Shown here piece after piece: positions 23,759 through 34,190 of a DNA stretch of 64,000 bases. The translations under genes were made by a program, and so were the position numbers. The notes under the pieces are model-generated. The model saw nothing but the letters and a program-made list of their open reading frames with translations. It searched no databases and had not been told where the DNA came from. The DNA is from Cotesia glomerata (taxonomy: Eukaryota > Arthropoda > Insecta > Hymenoptera > Braconidae). The first letter of the stretch is position 1; every line of letters starts with the position of its first letter. The stretch spans positions 29,983,525 to 30,047,524 of the forward strand of contig NC_058159.1 of assembly GCF_020080835.1 (NCBI RefSeq), given 5' to 3'.

Positions 23759-24624
23759 GGTAATTATTTACAAGTGGGGTCAAAATTATTTTTGGCGAAT
23801 GATAACAAATGTCGTGAAAGAAAAAAATAAAGATTTCGATAGCTTTTTTACCTTCAAAAGTTGGAAAAAATTTTAGCTCTCATGTTTATGGGTAAAATTT
23901 CTATTTTATCTTTTTTTGATATATTTTTTTTTTTTGAAAAGTAAATAAAAAAACGAAGAGTTCAAAGATATAAGCTCACCCCGATGTTACACTCATCAAG
24001 AGCTTTCATTTGAGTACCCACATGCACTTTGATATATTTTTCATACATACATATATATAATATATATAAATATATGAAAAATTGATGTGGGTACTCAAAT
24101 GAAAGGTCTTAATGAGTGTAACATGGGAATGAGCTTATATCTGTAAAAATGTCAATAGTTCTTAAGATACAAGGTCGTTTCTTAATTATGTTAAATTGCA
24201 CTGTACTTTCTTAAATATTGACGTTTTTAAAGATATGAGCTCATCCCGATGTTACACTCATCAAGAGCTTTCATTTGAGTACCCACATGCATTTTCATAT
24301 ATTTTCCATAAATACATATATATATAATATATATAAATATATGAAAAACTGATGTGGGTACTCAAAATAAAGGTCTTGATGAGTGTAATGTCAGGGTGAG
24401 CTTATATTTTTAAAAATTTCAATAGTTCACAAGTTAAATATCACATTTTTCTAAAAAATTTATAAATTTTTTTGAAAATTTGTTAAAATCGTGATAATCT
24501 ACTTTTTTTTTTAATTCATGTTTTTACGTATTTTTCAAAAAAAAATATATCAATAAAATCAAATAGAAATTTCGTTCAAAAAAATGAAAATGAAAATAGT
24601 TGACCCCACTTGTAAACATTTACC
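23759..24624. mobile_element. GGTAA...TTACC inverted-repeat element carrying a palindrome array
   Basis: Terminal inverted repeats: GGTAATTATTTACAAGTGGG/GTCAA at the left, TTGACCCCACTTGTAAACAT/TTACC at the right. The interior matches the elements at 39279 and 62023 ('AATGTCGTGAAAGAAAAAA', 'GCTCTCATGTTTATGGG', 'ATATATCAATAAAATCAAAT'). It is split by two Helitron-type palindromic units (23960-24435) without Helitron ends. The element itself has no coding capacity. Confidence 0.65.
23960..24435. repeat. Palindromic-unit array inside a GGTAA element, block 9
   Basis: Two near-palindromic units identical in structure to those in the Helitron blocks, starting 'AAGATATAAGCTCACCCC' and ending 'TCAATAGTTCACAAG'. 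Neither the hairpin-CTAG end nor the TC end is present. The right junction sits at the same place in the host element as in the copy near 63003. Confidence 0.65.
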
Positions 24625-25872
24625 ACAAATTTATTTGTTAAAAAAAAAAAACTAAAAAACAATCAAGTAGCTAATTTTATTAATGTCATTTAATTTCGGT
24701 ATAAGTGAAACCTGATTCGATAACTTTAAAAATTTTGAATATTTTTGATTTGTATCAACTATTGTTATTATGTGCATTGACTTGTTTATTTAACGTCATA
24801 TCAATCGTAGTTACAAGTGAGAGTAACCAGAAGAATTTTATAAACAGTACACCCAAGAAGATCGTAAAAGAGCCGAGTACAAGGCGCCAATCGACGTAAT
24901 GTTATGACGGGAGTTTGCGCTTCAAGGGTTTAGTTCTACCAGTACCAGATAAGAGGTAAATGTTTTATTTTAGAGCCGTATTATACCCAGAACGTGACCA
25001 ACCTAAAAATTGTTTTGTTATTTCTTCTCATTTCTTCTTCTTCTCAGACAAATACGACTTTGGTTACCCAGTACCAGGATTTAAATTGTTCCCGCAGAGT
25101 TTCTGCGGTTGTCTGGTAGAAGGATCAAGGATTAGCGACGGTATGGCTCTGTTTTAACTACTTACACTTAAACCCCTCGGGATTTTAACGAGCAGTCGGA
25201 TAAAAGTTTTATGACGTGGTTTTTTTAAATTCTTTTCCATTTGGCCGTTGACGCTGGTGTTCATTCATTCATCCGGTGTTTTATTCGCGCAATATGGGTA
25301 CACACATAAATACAAGCATCATCATTCTTGTTCACCCGCTTTCTCATCCGGCGTTCTGTGACTTTCTTGCGTCACACATCAAGCTAATGTGCGTTCCCAT
25401 CCAAAGCAAGCCAACGGACTTTTATTTTTCTCTCTCTTTTTCTCTTTGAGACTTTCTGGGTCTCTTTCCCTTTAACTCATCCAGCTTTTAAATAAAAGTA
25501 CCATTTAATAAGACGTGAATCGTTATTCGGATCTTTCGATTCCGAGTTACTGTCAAGGATCTACGGGGATCGAGCGTCTGTCGACGTCTTCCGGGGCGAT
25601 GCGATACTTTGATAAGAAAATTGGACACTCGGAGGCATTCGGCCTGGACTTTAGCATCAACAGCTTAAAACAGTAACGGTAAATGTGTTATTTACCCATT
25701 ACACGACAAGGCTCATGATGACCAACATCAAGACCAATAAAAAGAAGTGGAGAACATTTTTAAAAAGTTTGGAAAATCCAAAAGTCCACGCAACATAATC
25801 TCATTTTTCACAATAAAATTCATTAAAATAAAATACAAAAAATACTTTTAAATCTTTCGCGCGATTCACCCA
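24625..25872. other. Unique DNA, no gene seen
   Basis: A T/A-rich MITE fragment (to about 24690) is followed by unique sequence. The 64- and 65-codon + strand frames at 24705 and 24960 have no recognisable family. At 25200-25700 the DNA is GC-richer, pyrimidine-rich and without a clear exon. Confidence 0.3.
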
Positions 25873-26143
25873 CACTGATAGAAGGGTTTGTTAATAGTTG
25901 AAAATATTTGTTAATATTTAACAAATCATTTATTAGAGACCACTTTTTAGTCTTTAATAAATATTTCTTAGTATTTAAAAAGATTTATTAATATTTAATA
26001 AATGAATATTAAGATTTATTAAATACAAACAAATCTTTTTGAATACTAAGAAGTATTTGTTTAATACTAAAAAGTGGTCTTTAATAAATGATTTTTAATT
26101 ATTAAAAAATACTTTTTGGTACAAATCAATCCTTCTATCAGTG
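25873..26143. mobile_element. Palindromic MITE (CACTGATAGAAGG family), copy 1
   Basis: Ends CACTGATAGAAGG / CCTTCTATCAGTG. The whole 271 bp is an imperfect inverted repeat built of 'TATTTAACAAATCATTTATT'-type sequence. The copies at 27243 and 27267 share ends and body style. Confidence 0.7.
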
Positions 26144-26219
26144 CAGAAAAGCACAGATACTACGTATGTATTGTAAACGATCCTTATTTACATATTTAAA
26201 TAACTTAATTTCGGAAACT

Positions 26220-26829
26220 GGACAATAAATGACGTTAAATTATGAGAGTTGCAACGTTTTGCTGATTTATTTCAGCTTCCTCAGGCAAATCTTACAAAGT
26301 TTAGTTTTTACCAAGTCAATAGTTGTAAACACACTCGACAGATAGACGCTGTTGAATTTTATTTTATCTTATTAATTTATTAATTCGAATGGTAGGGTAG
26401 AAGTACCGTTTGTGGCCATTGTACCTTTTTTGGCCACTTTATTTTCAAATTACTGTATAAATATCCCTATAAGCGCAAAAGACTTCATGAATTAAATTCG
26501 TATAAATGTACTAATTCATAAATTCTATAAAAATTCTACTTAAATAGTTAAATTTTTCACAAATTCACTAAAATATCAAGTGGCCAAAAATGGCCCTAAG
26601 ATGGCCAAAACCGGTACTTCTACCCTATTTGAGAGAAATCTAAATAAGTTGTTAATATTGTAATTTAAAAAAATGTTTGAGATTATGAATATGCTGTTTT
26701 ACTCAATTACATCTATTGACTTTGTAAAAACTAGATGAGAATACTAACCACAAGATTTTCTTGATGAAGCTGAAATAAATCAGCGAAACGTTGCAATTCT
26801 CATAATTTAACATACTTAATTTATTATCC
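26220..26829. mobile_element. Foldback MITE with ~100-bp arms, carrying a nested MITE
   Basis: The left arm includes 'AAATTATGAGAGTTGCAACG', 'TTTGCTGATTTATTTCAGCT' and 'AAGTCAATAG'. The right arm is the inverse ('CTATTGACTT', 'GCTGAAATAAATCAGCGAAA', 'GTTGCAATTCTCATAATTT'). The middle contains the element at 26395-26625. Confidence 0.6.
26395..26625. mobile_element. MITE with GGGTAGAAGTACCG ends, nested
   Basis: Ends GGGTAGAAGTACCG / CGGTACTTCTACCC, flanked by TA on both sides (26393-26394, 26626-26627). The arms also share 'TTTTGGCCA'-type motifs. Inserted in the foldback element at 26220-26829. Confidence 0.7.
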
Positions 26830-27242
26830 AAACTTAAATATCTTTTTTACATACATATATATCTACAAACGATTAGTAGATTTTTAGTTTATTCCTAATT
26901 ATAAATAAACTACATTGAATTAGACCGTGATCTTCGAAAGGACTCAGTTTTAGATCATACTGAAGCGTATAAAAAAATGGACTTGATCAATTATTAAGTT
27001 TTTCGGCAATTATCGTGACCACGCCAGTTTCCATAGATACATTTGCCAGCCGGATGTCTACGGAATAATTTTTTTTATTTATTTAAAAAGCAAAATGTCA
27101 TAAGTATTGAAAATAGTGTTTTTCCATGACAATTATGCGTAAATATTGTTCTACAAGTCCGATAGAAAATAAAGAGACAATTTTAGTTAAAGAAATCGCT
27201 TGATTCTGGCTAAAAATACTAATTGAAAAGAATTGAAAAGCG

Positions 27243-27750
27243 CACTGATAGAAGGATTTGTTTATACACTGATAGAAGGATTTCTTAATTAAGAAGATTT
27301 CTTTGTATTTAAGAAATCATTTCTTAAACATCATTTTTTAGTATTTAAAAAATATTTCTTAATATTTAAGAAATATTTCGTAGTATTTAAAAAATATATA
27401 TATTTCTTAGTATTTAAGAAATATTTCTTAAATACAAAGAAATATTTTTTAAATACTAAGAAATGATGTTTAAGAAATGATTTCTTAAATACGAAGAAAT
27501 CTTCTTAAATGTTAAGAAATCCTTCTATCAGTGTAGTTAAAAATATTTGTTAATATTTAACAAATCATTTATTAGAGACGAATTTTTAGTCCTTAACAAA
27601 TATTTCTTAGTATTTAAAAAGATTAATTATTATTTAATAAATGAATATCAGATTTATTAAATACAAACAAATAATTTTAAATACTAAGAAATATTTGTTT
27701 AATACTAAAAAGTGGTCTCTAATAAATGATTTGTTAACTATTAACATTAT
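27243..27750. mobile_element. CACTGATAGAAGG MITE, outer copy, right end lost
   Basis: Begins CACTGATAGAAGGATTTGTT, is interrupted at a TA by another member of the same end family (27267-27533), and resumes at 27536 with 'GTTAAAAATATTTGTTAATA'. It follows the body of the copy at 25873 to about 27740, where the right end is missing. Confidence 0.6.
27267..27533. mobile_element. CACTGATAGAAGG MITE, inner copy
   Basis: Complete 267-bp palindromic element with ends CACTGATAGAAGG / CCTTCTATCAGTG and TA on both sides (27265-27266, 27534-27535). Its body uses 'TTAAGAAAT' repeats, different from the outer copy, so it is a distinct subfamily that inserted into a relative. Confidence 0.7.
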
Positions 27751-27863
27751 ATCTATATATACAAACAAAAGAATTGAAATTATTGAAAAGAATTCGAATT
27801 TCATAATTTTCACTTCTTTTTAATGAATATTTTTAAACAGGGGATTTTTTTAAGGCGAGTTTA

Positions 27864-27903
27864 GAGCACAACCTCATCCGCTTCGCTTATGAGGCGTGCA
27901 ATA
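27864..27903 (+). repeat. GC-rich hairpin repeat, left member of an inverted pair
   Basis: 'GAGCACAACCTCATCCGCTT' then CGCTTATGAGGCGTGCAAT. It can fold on itself (CCTCAT...ATGAGG) and is the inverse of 29788-29830. A third, partial copy (TTATGAGGCGTGCAC) is near 30428. Confidence 0.5.
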
Positions 27904-28770
27904 TTATCGTTTATGCTTCTGTTAAGTTGAGAACAGAGTTTCACCTCCTAGAATCTTAACCACATACTCGCACACGTGTTCGCTTCGGTTCTGATTCTAA
28001 GATACCGGACCTATGTGGTGCTTTTTGCCAGCAATGTCATTCTTGGGATACTCTTTTGCCTCTTCTGTTTCTTCTCCCTTGTAGAGGAGACTAGACACAG
28101 TTTTTGTGGCTTTGCAAGTAACATCCAGCTACTATGCTACCAACACGACACAGTTAAGTCTACTCACTTAAATCCAGCTGGTAAATGCTGCGATTAGAAT
28201 CTCTGACTCAGATAATGTTATTTTTACAGCTTTTTATCGCGTAACACAATACTTAAATGTATATAATCGTAGTATATACCATATACTACTCTGTATAAGT
28301 AATCCTCATTGGCATTTCCTCGATGTCAAGACATCGGTATCCACGACACGTCTCCTTGTAATTTTTATAGCATTACACCCATGTACTGCTCTAAAAAAAC
28401 TATATACTAAAAAATTATGGGCTTCTGACTGAAACGAGTCCCGATCTTACGACTCGCCGGCCATAAATGTTGTCGTCCGGTTCTACGGTCATCTTCTGTA
28501 AGTATTATAATTTTTTATTTTATTTATTTCATTTTTTGCTATCATCACAATCATTTAGAGATTATTTCCACTGGCACATTCGCACACTCCCCGGAAGGAC
28601 TCAACCTCTGATGCATCTTTTGGTAAATATAAGCTTGATGAAGCTATATTTATACAGGTTGGGCAAACGCCGACGTCGAGAGGTTAATGATTAGGGATAG
28701 AGTGCTAATGGCTCGCTCACAACATTTCTTTGTTTAGTCATTGCTGGTATGTATTTTGTATACACTTACC
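27904..28770. other. Unique sequence between GC-rich inverted repeats
   Basis: Contains 73- and 75-codon + strand frames (27976 and 28467) with no recognised family. The second begins ATGTTGTCGTCCGG and has a consensus donor T|GTAAGT at about 28500. Joining it to the exon-like stretch at 28560-28625 depends on a non-standard acceptor choice, so it was not accepted. Confidence 0.25.
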
Positions 28771-28846
28771 TCTCTGCTAGTCCACGTTAAGGAAGTATAA
28801 AACGAACATTCCGTTCACTGAGTTTCATTTCACAATGCATATATAT
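28770..28846 (-). promoter_or_regulatory. Core promoter and first exon with splice donor (- strand)
   Basis: Reading the - strand: TATATAT at 28845-28839, then 26 bases later the insect initiator TCAGT with its A at 28819. A 50-base exon follows, to a consensus donor GAGAG|GTAAGT at 28770/28769. TATA-to-initiator spacing is as expected for an arthropod core promoter. The exon has an ATG followed by a stop after ten codons, so it is 5' untranslated or non-coding. I cannot identify the downstream exon. Confidence 0.4.
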
Positions 28847-29079
28847 AGCTATACTATAGTACGTGACTTGAGAAGGATTCATTTTGTTCGAGACTGTACT
28901 TTCAGAAAACTTAACAAGTTTTTACTAGTGATTTAATGACACTTAGCTTACCGAAATAATCTTTTATGCATTAAATAACTATATTATTATCAAATAATTG
29001 ATGATTTATTTTAAATTTGAATAAAATAATAAGTTTTTTAATTTTTAATATTTTTTAAAAAGTTTGGCAACGCAATAAA

Positions 29080-29303
29080 TTTTTTTTGCTCGACGGGCAG
29101 AAAGCGTCAACTTTCGGCCCGCTGCGCTAAGCGAAGTTGCCGCTTCCTGCCTTCGTCGAGCAAAAAAATAGTATACACTCCACGGGAAGTAAATAAGAAA
29201 GCCTCAGATCACATGTTTGTTGACCTCGGCTTCGCCTCGGCCAACAATTACATGTGATCTGAGACATTTCTTATTTTACTTCCCTAGGTGTGTAATATAC
29301 TAT
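29080..29303. repeat. GC-rich double-hairpin element, copy 1
   Basis: The first hairpin (29080-29167) pairs 'TTTGCTCGACGGGCAG' with its inverse around a 'CCGCTGCGCTAAGCG' loop. The second (29167-29303) has ends ATAGTATACAC / GTGTGTAATATACTAT and 'CTCAGATCACATG' arms around 'CTCGGCTTCGCCTCGG'. A second copy is at 39352-39577. It stands out by base composition from the 75% AT surroundings. No coding capacity. Confidence 0.6.
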
Positions 29304-29787
29304 ATCGCGGTTGCGCATGCGTTGACTGCTCTATTCGTGTTTGTGATGTGTACGTGTGTATTATGTTTACAAGTAATGCTGCTAAAAATATTGAAATATT
29401 AAAGCATTAAAATATTTATTATTTAATTATGTTATGTTTTATAATAAATAATAACAATTTTATAATACTTTTCTTGGCCTATTTGATATTTCTTTTAACC
29501 TATTTCATTGAAGCTTTAAATTTCCCGCGTGACCCACCATTTGCGACGTTGCCGTCAACATAACCCACATTTGGTATGGCTGACTAGTTTTTTAAATTTA
29601 GATTTTTCAAACTCGATTATTTTTATAACTAAGTACCCTCAACTTATTTTTATTTTTTCAATAATTTTCGCAATTTTTTTTTTTTACAATGAGTTTTTTA
29701 AAGCTTTCTCATTATTTTTTCATTACGAAATTTATTAAAACAAGAGTAGGTGTGAGATCTAGTATGTCATTACTATGTTAAATGACC
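29304..29787. other. AT-rich unique DNA
   Basis: No supportable gene. Two frames of 61 and 69 codons on the + strand are rich in Phe, Ile and Tyr, as expected by chance in such sequence. Confidence 0.3.
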
Positions 29788-29830
29788 TATTGCACGCCTC
29801 ATAGCGCGAAGCGCGTGAGGTTGTGCTTTA
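29788..29830 (-). repeat. GC-rich hairpin repeat, right member of the inverted pair
   Basis: 'ATTGCACGCCTCATAGCGCG' then AAGCGCGTGAGGTTGTGCT, the inverse of 27864-27903 with a few changes. The pair brackets about 1.9 kb and might be the ends of a degenerate transposon, although no transposase frame survives between them. Confidence 0.45.
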
Positions 29831-30631
29831 TACTCGACTCGTCAAGTTCAAGCAATTTTGTGATCTTTAAATGCCTCTATCACAACCATATTACACTTAT
29901 ACAATGATATAAGTAGATGTACACCAAAAAAACACTTAAATTAAACCATCTTTTACTTTCTAAAATCATTTCATGTTGCTATTTTGAAAAAAAAAAACGT
30001 TTTGAAAAAAATTTTACGTGGACGTCCGGATGTCACCCCATTTTGGATGTACCAACGATTACTCCCGAACAAAATGATATTTCAAGACCGGGCCTTTTTT
30101 ATTAGTTTAAGAATTCGATGAACTGGGTCCGTATTTAATATCAGTGCCCTAGTTTACGTATTTTTTTTTTAATTGAATTTTTATTAAAATTCACTACGAT
30201 ACAACCGTACAAAGCCAAATGAACTTTTCTTATTTGTCACGAGAAAACTATGGCGCCACTTGATCAAGCTAGATTTTTTTAGACTGCGTGCGCATATGAC
30301 AAGAAAAAAGGGCGCCGATATTTAAAAAAAAGAAATAAAAAATACTTTGTAAGAAATAACTTAATTATAATTTTTTTTCTTTAATCAATTACACAATTAA
30401 TTTATTTCTTAAAAAATGAATGAGCGTTATGAGGCGTGCACTTTTGGATTTTCCAAACTTTTATTTTTAATCTTTTTTTATGAATAAACTATGAACCCTA
30501 GGTCTCTGAAATTTTAACACGACACGTAATAAATACATTTCTTTCGATCCTAAAAATTTTAAATTGATCTCATTATTTCGACTTAACGCCTATACCTCCT
30601 TAATGTCTTGGAAATATAAAATACAAGAATT
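29831..30631. other. AT-rich unique DNA
   Basis: No gene supportable. It includes the partial GC-rich hairpin repeat at about 30421-30445. Confidence 0.3.
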
Positions 30632-31138
30632 TAATATTAATAAAGTTAGCCGACATTTTTTATTTTTTTATTTTGCTTAATTTATTAAATTATAACTAAA
30701 AAATATTTTTAAAAAATTGCACTTATAGTTTTTGAAGTTTTTAACTAAGGAAAAATTGTATTTTTCATTTTTTTGAAATAATTCTTTAATAAAAAAATTC
30801 ATAAAAATTTTAAGATGTCGCGGCTAACTTTATTTTCATAAGAATTTATAATGGTCTTAAAACACTACTGATATTTTGCTTGGAAATTAAAAATTTGTTT
30901 AGTAAATATCAAAAACACTGACATGCAACAACACTCGATTATTTTGTAGGTTATCTGTACGCGTAATAATTAATAATATAATATTAAAGTTGGCCGACTT
31001 TTTAAATTTTTTAACTGTTAAATTAAAACTGAATATTTTTATTAAATTGCACTCAAAAGAAAATTTTTTTGGAATAATTTTTTCAATAAAAAGAAATTTT
31101 AAAAATTTTTAAACGTCGGCTAACTTAATTTTCATATG
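30632..31138. repeat. Two GTTAGCCGAC MITE copies
   Basis: Copies at 30632-30845 and 30975-31138. Each opens with 'TTAAAGTTAGCCGAC' or close variants and closes with its inverse 'GTCGGCTAACTTTATTTTCAT', around a body with 'AAATTGCACTTATAGTTTTT'. The same family is at 55796-56205. Confidence 0.55.
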
Positions 31139-31409
31139 ACTAATTACAATAAACGCCGTGGCGCTAGTGTTCTCAATTTGGCGCGAGTTTTTTTTCTGTC
31201 GCGCATGCGCAATTGAAAGAAAGTTTTAATATTTTTTAAGTAAATCATAAAATGAAGAAATGAATAAAATTGTGATTGATTGTTTTTTTTTTTTTTTAAG
31301 TGTAATTTTGTGTAGTGAAAAAAATAAATACATACGCTTAAATTAAATAGGTTAGTAAACACGATCATATTTATAGTGCCCTTTAAAAGTATACAAAGGA
31401 AAGTTTATA

Positions 31410-32345
31410 GGTTATTTTTCATGACAATGAAGTTGACATTAGAAATTTTTTATAATTTTATAACAATGAAAAATTATTATAAAAAAATTCTATTTCTGAA
31501 AATAAAAAAAAATTATTTGTGGAAATTTTTTAAAGAACTTTTTCAATGATATTAAAATCAGTTGTCACTTGATAATTTTTTTTAATAAATAAATTTGCTC
31601 CGAAAAATTATTTTTAAAAAATTGCATTTATAATTTTTTTAAATTTCTACATATCAAATTTTTGCTCTAATTTATTTGTTATAAAAAAATTCTAAAAATT
31701 ATTAAATATCTAGTAAATTGATTCTCATAATTTTTTATTATAATCAATTTGTTATAAAAATTTCAAAAATTGACAGCTGACAGCTAACTTCAGCATAATT
31801 CTACTGTTCTTTATAATTTTAGGTTATTTAAGCAGCCTCTTGAAGATGAAAATGGAGATATAGTGGAAAAAAAATTACAGAAGCGGAAAATTTGATGCTT
31901 AGAGTTTAAAAACAAACTTAAATATTTAATGACATTAAACTTAGCAGTCACTTGGAAATTTTTTAATTTTATTTTACAAAAAAATTTATTCCAAAAAATT
32001 ATTTTAAAAAAATTGCATTTTTTATTTTTTAAAATTTCTACATGTCAATTTTTTTTATAATTTTTTTTGCCATAATTTATTTGTTAAAAAAATTCTTAAA
32101 ATTATTAAGTATCTGCTAAATTAAATTTCATAAATATATGACATTAAAGTTAGCAGTCACTTGACAATTTTTTAATTTTATTTAACAAAAAAATTTATTC
32201 CAAAAAATTATTTTTAAAAAATTGCATTTTTTATTTTTTAAAATTTCTACATGTCAATTTTTTTTATAATTTTTTTTGCCATAATTTATTTGTTAAAAAA
32301 ATTCTTAAAATTATTAAGTATCTGCTAAATTAAATTTCATAAATA
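31410..32345. repeat. GTTAGCAGTCAC MITE cluster with a 212-bp direct repeat
   Basis: T/A-rich elements with ends 'TTAGCAGTCACTTG' and 'AAGTATCTGCTAAATTAAAT'. Two nearly identical copies lie in direct tandem at about 31929-32130 and 32142-32345; a more diverged one precedes them from 31430 and ends in 'CAGCTAACTTCAG'. Other members are at 33220-33425 (inverted), 42045-42190, 55300-55500 and 60405-60612. Confidence 0.55.
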
Positions 32346-33219
32346 TTTAATATAATAAAAGGAGCTAGTATATATAATATTTTTCTGTAAAAACGTAAAG
32401 AAGAGATCTTGATTGATTCGACAGTAAGGTACTGATAAACAAAAATTTCGCCGAGAGTAACGTGATCCTAAAGCAAAGGTGAATATAAAGGTAGTGTATT
32501 ATATTTATTATATTATATATTTGGTCCGTCCATATCCGATGCAGTAACACGAGACTTGACAGCAGTTAGCTCCGCTCGACTAATTTGTGAAATTTAATCA
32601 ACCACGTCAGCCTGTATACGTCGGTTTTTATTTTATTTATGGTTTGCCGTCCAGTTGATCAACGAACTCAATATGCCACGTGCGGGGGGTGCTTCCTATT
32701 TCGCGGTAGCCTTTATTTTAGTCAACACATTCTATTAAAACTGATTTAAAAGTTTGCATTTACACTAACAGCTCTTATTTCAAATTTGCTGATGGTGTAC
32801 ATACTTTTAGAATATGTTCATGGCGCCGTTGTCAGCGTAATTGTTGTAATTGTATTGAGTAGTAAGCACATACAATTGTCACGTACAGGCTAATGATTGA
32901 TGGGAACGCTGATGACTGTAATGAGCAGTCGAGCGTGTAAACTCTGGTGACATATGAGGAAGAGCTCGTTCCGGGTGGTGACTCCATCGTAATTGGTAAT
33001 TAGATGCTAATGTTCGGTGCAACGATCTCTGGACGTTTCAATCTGATGAAGAAAATAATGTTGGACTCACTGAAGTTCATTTTGATGGAGAATTATTTGA
33101 ATTATTTTAAGTACAATAATTAATCATTCTATTTATTGTTGAATAGTTTAATAAGTATCCAATTTTTTATTTAATTTAAATTTTTAATTTTTTTTCTATA
33201 TTATAAAATTTACATCAAT
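32346..33219. other. Unique DNA, no gene seen
   Basis: Moderately GC-rich stretches at 32560-33060 have no open frame above 60 codons that resembles a protein. Confidence 0.3.
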
Positions 33220-33482
33220 TTAAATGAAAATTACTTTAGCAGATATTTTATAATTTTAAGAATTTTTTTAACAAATAAATTATGACAAAAAAAATTGACA
33301 TCTAGAAATTTAAAAAAAAATTATAAATGCAATTTTTTAAAAATAATTTTTCGGAATAAATTTATTTGTTAAAAAAAAAAATAAAAAAATAATCAAGTGA
33401 CTGCTAACTTTAATGTCATTGATGTAAATATTAAATTTAAAGTTATGAAAATTATCATTCAAATTTTTAATTAAAAAAATAC

Positions 33483-33963
33483 GAGCAACCTTGCAGTCAC
33501 TATGTGACTGCCGTGGCTTGTGAACCATAAATAAATAAAATTTTTCTTTATTAAATAATGACTTTTGTTAAATTGCACTGTACTTTCTTAAATATTGACG
33601 TTTTTAAATATATAAGCTCATCCCGATGTTACACTCATCAAGAGCTTTCATTTGAGTACCCACATGCATTTTCATATATTTTTCATATATACATATATAT
33701 ATAAATATATAAAATATATGAAAAATTGATGTGGGTACTCAAATGAAAGGTCTCGATGAGTGTAACATCGGGATGAGTTTATATCTTTAAATATGTCAAT
33801 AGTTCACAAGATACAAGATCGTTTCTTAATTATCTTAAATTGCACTGTACTTTCTTAACTATTAACATTTTTAAAGATATAAGCTCATCCCGATGTTACA
33901 CTCATCAAGAGCTTTCATTTGAGTACCCACATGCATTTTGATATATTTTTCATATATTTATAA

Positions 33964-34038
<75 letters not shown>

Positions 34039-34190
34039 CAAATTGATGTGGGTACTCAAATGAAAGGTCTTGATGAGTGTAACATCGAAATGAGCTCATA
34101 TCTTTAAAAATGTCAATAGTTCACAAGATACAGGGTCATTTCTTAATAATGTATCTAAAGATAGAGCATTTTTGAATGCAGCCTAAATAA
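33483..34190 (-). mobile_element. Non-autonomous Helitron-like element, block 10
   Basis: Inverted 3' end with the hairpin GCAGTCACTATGTGACTGC and an altered terminus (CTCG instead of CTAG), then two units (33609, 33876). The second has a TA run of about 70 bp at its centre (33966-34036). The 5' side is cut after 'GAATGCAGCCTAAATA'. Confidence 0.65.

Noticed and set aside
28467..28694. 75-codon frame ending RLGKRRRREVND, reminiscent of an amidated neuropeptide cleavage site
   Set aside because: There is no signal peptide, and the required splicing uses a doubtful acceptor. The normal acceptor creates a stop.
27864..29830. A complete 2-kb DNA transposon between GC-rich inverted repeats
   Set aside because: The repeats also occur singly (30421) and no transposase remnant is present, so bracketing may be coincidental.
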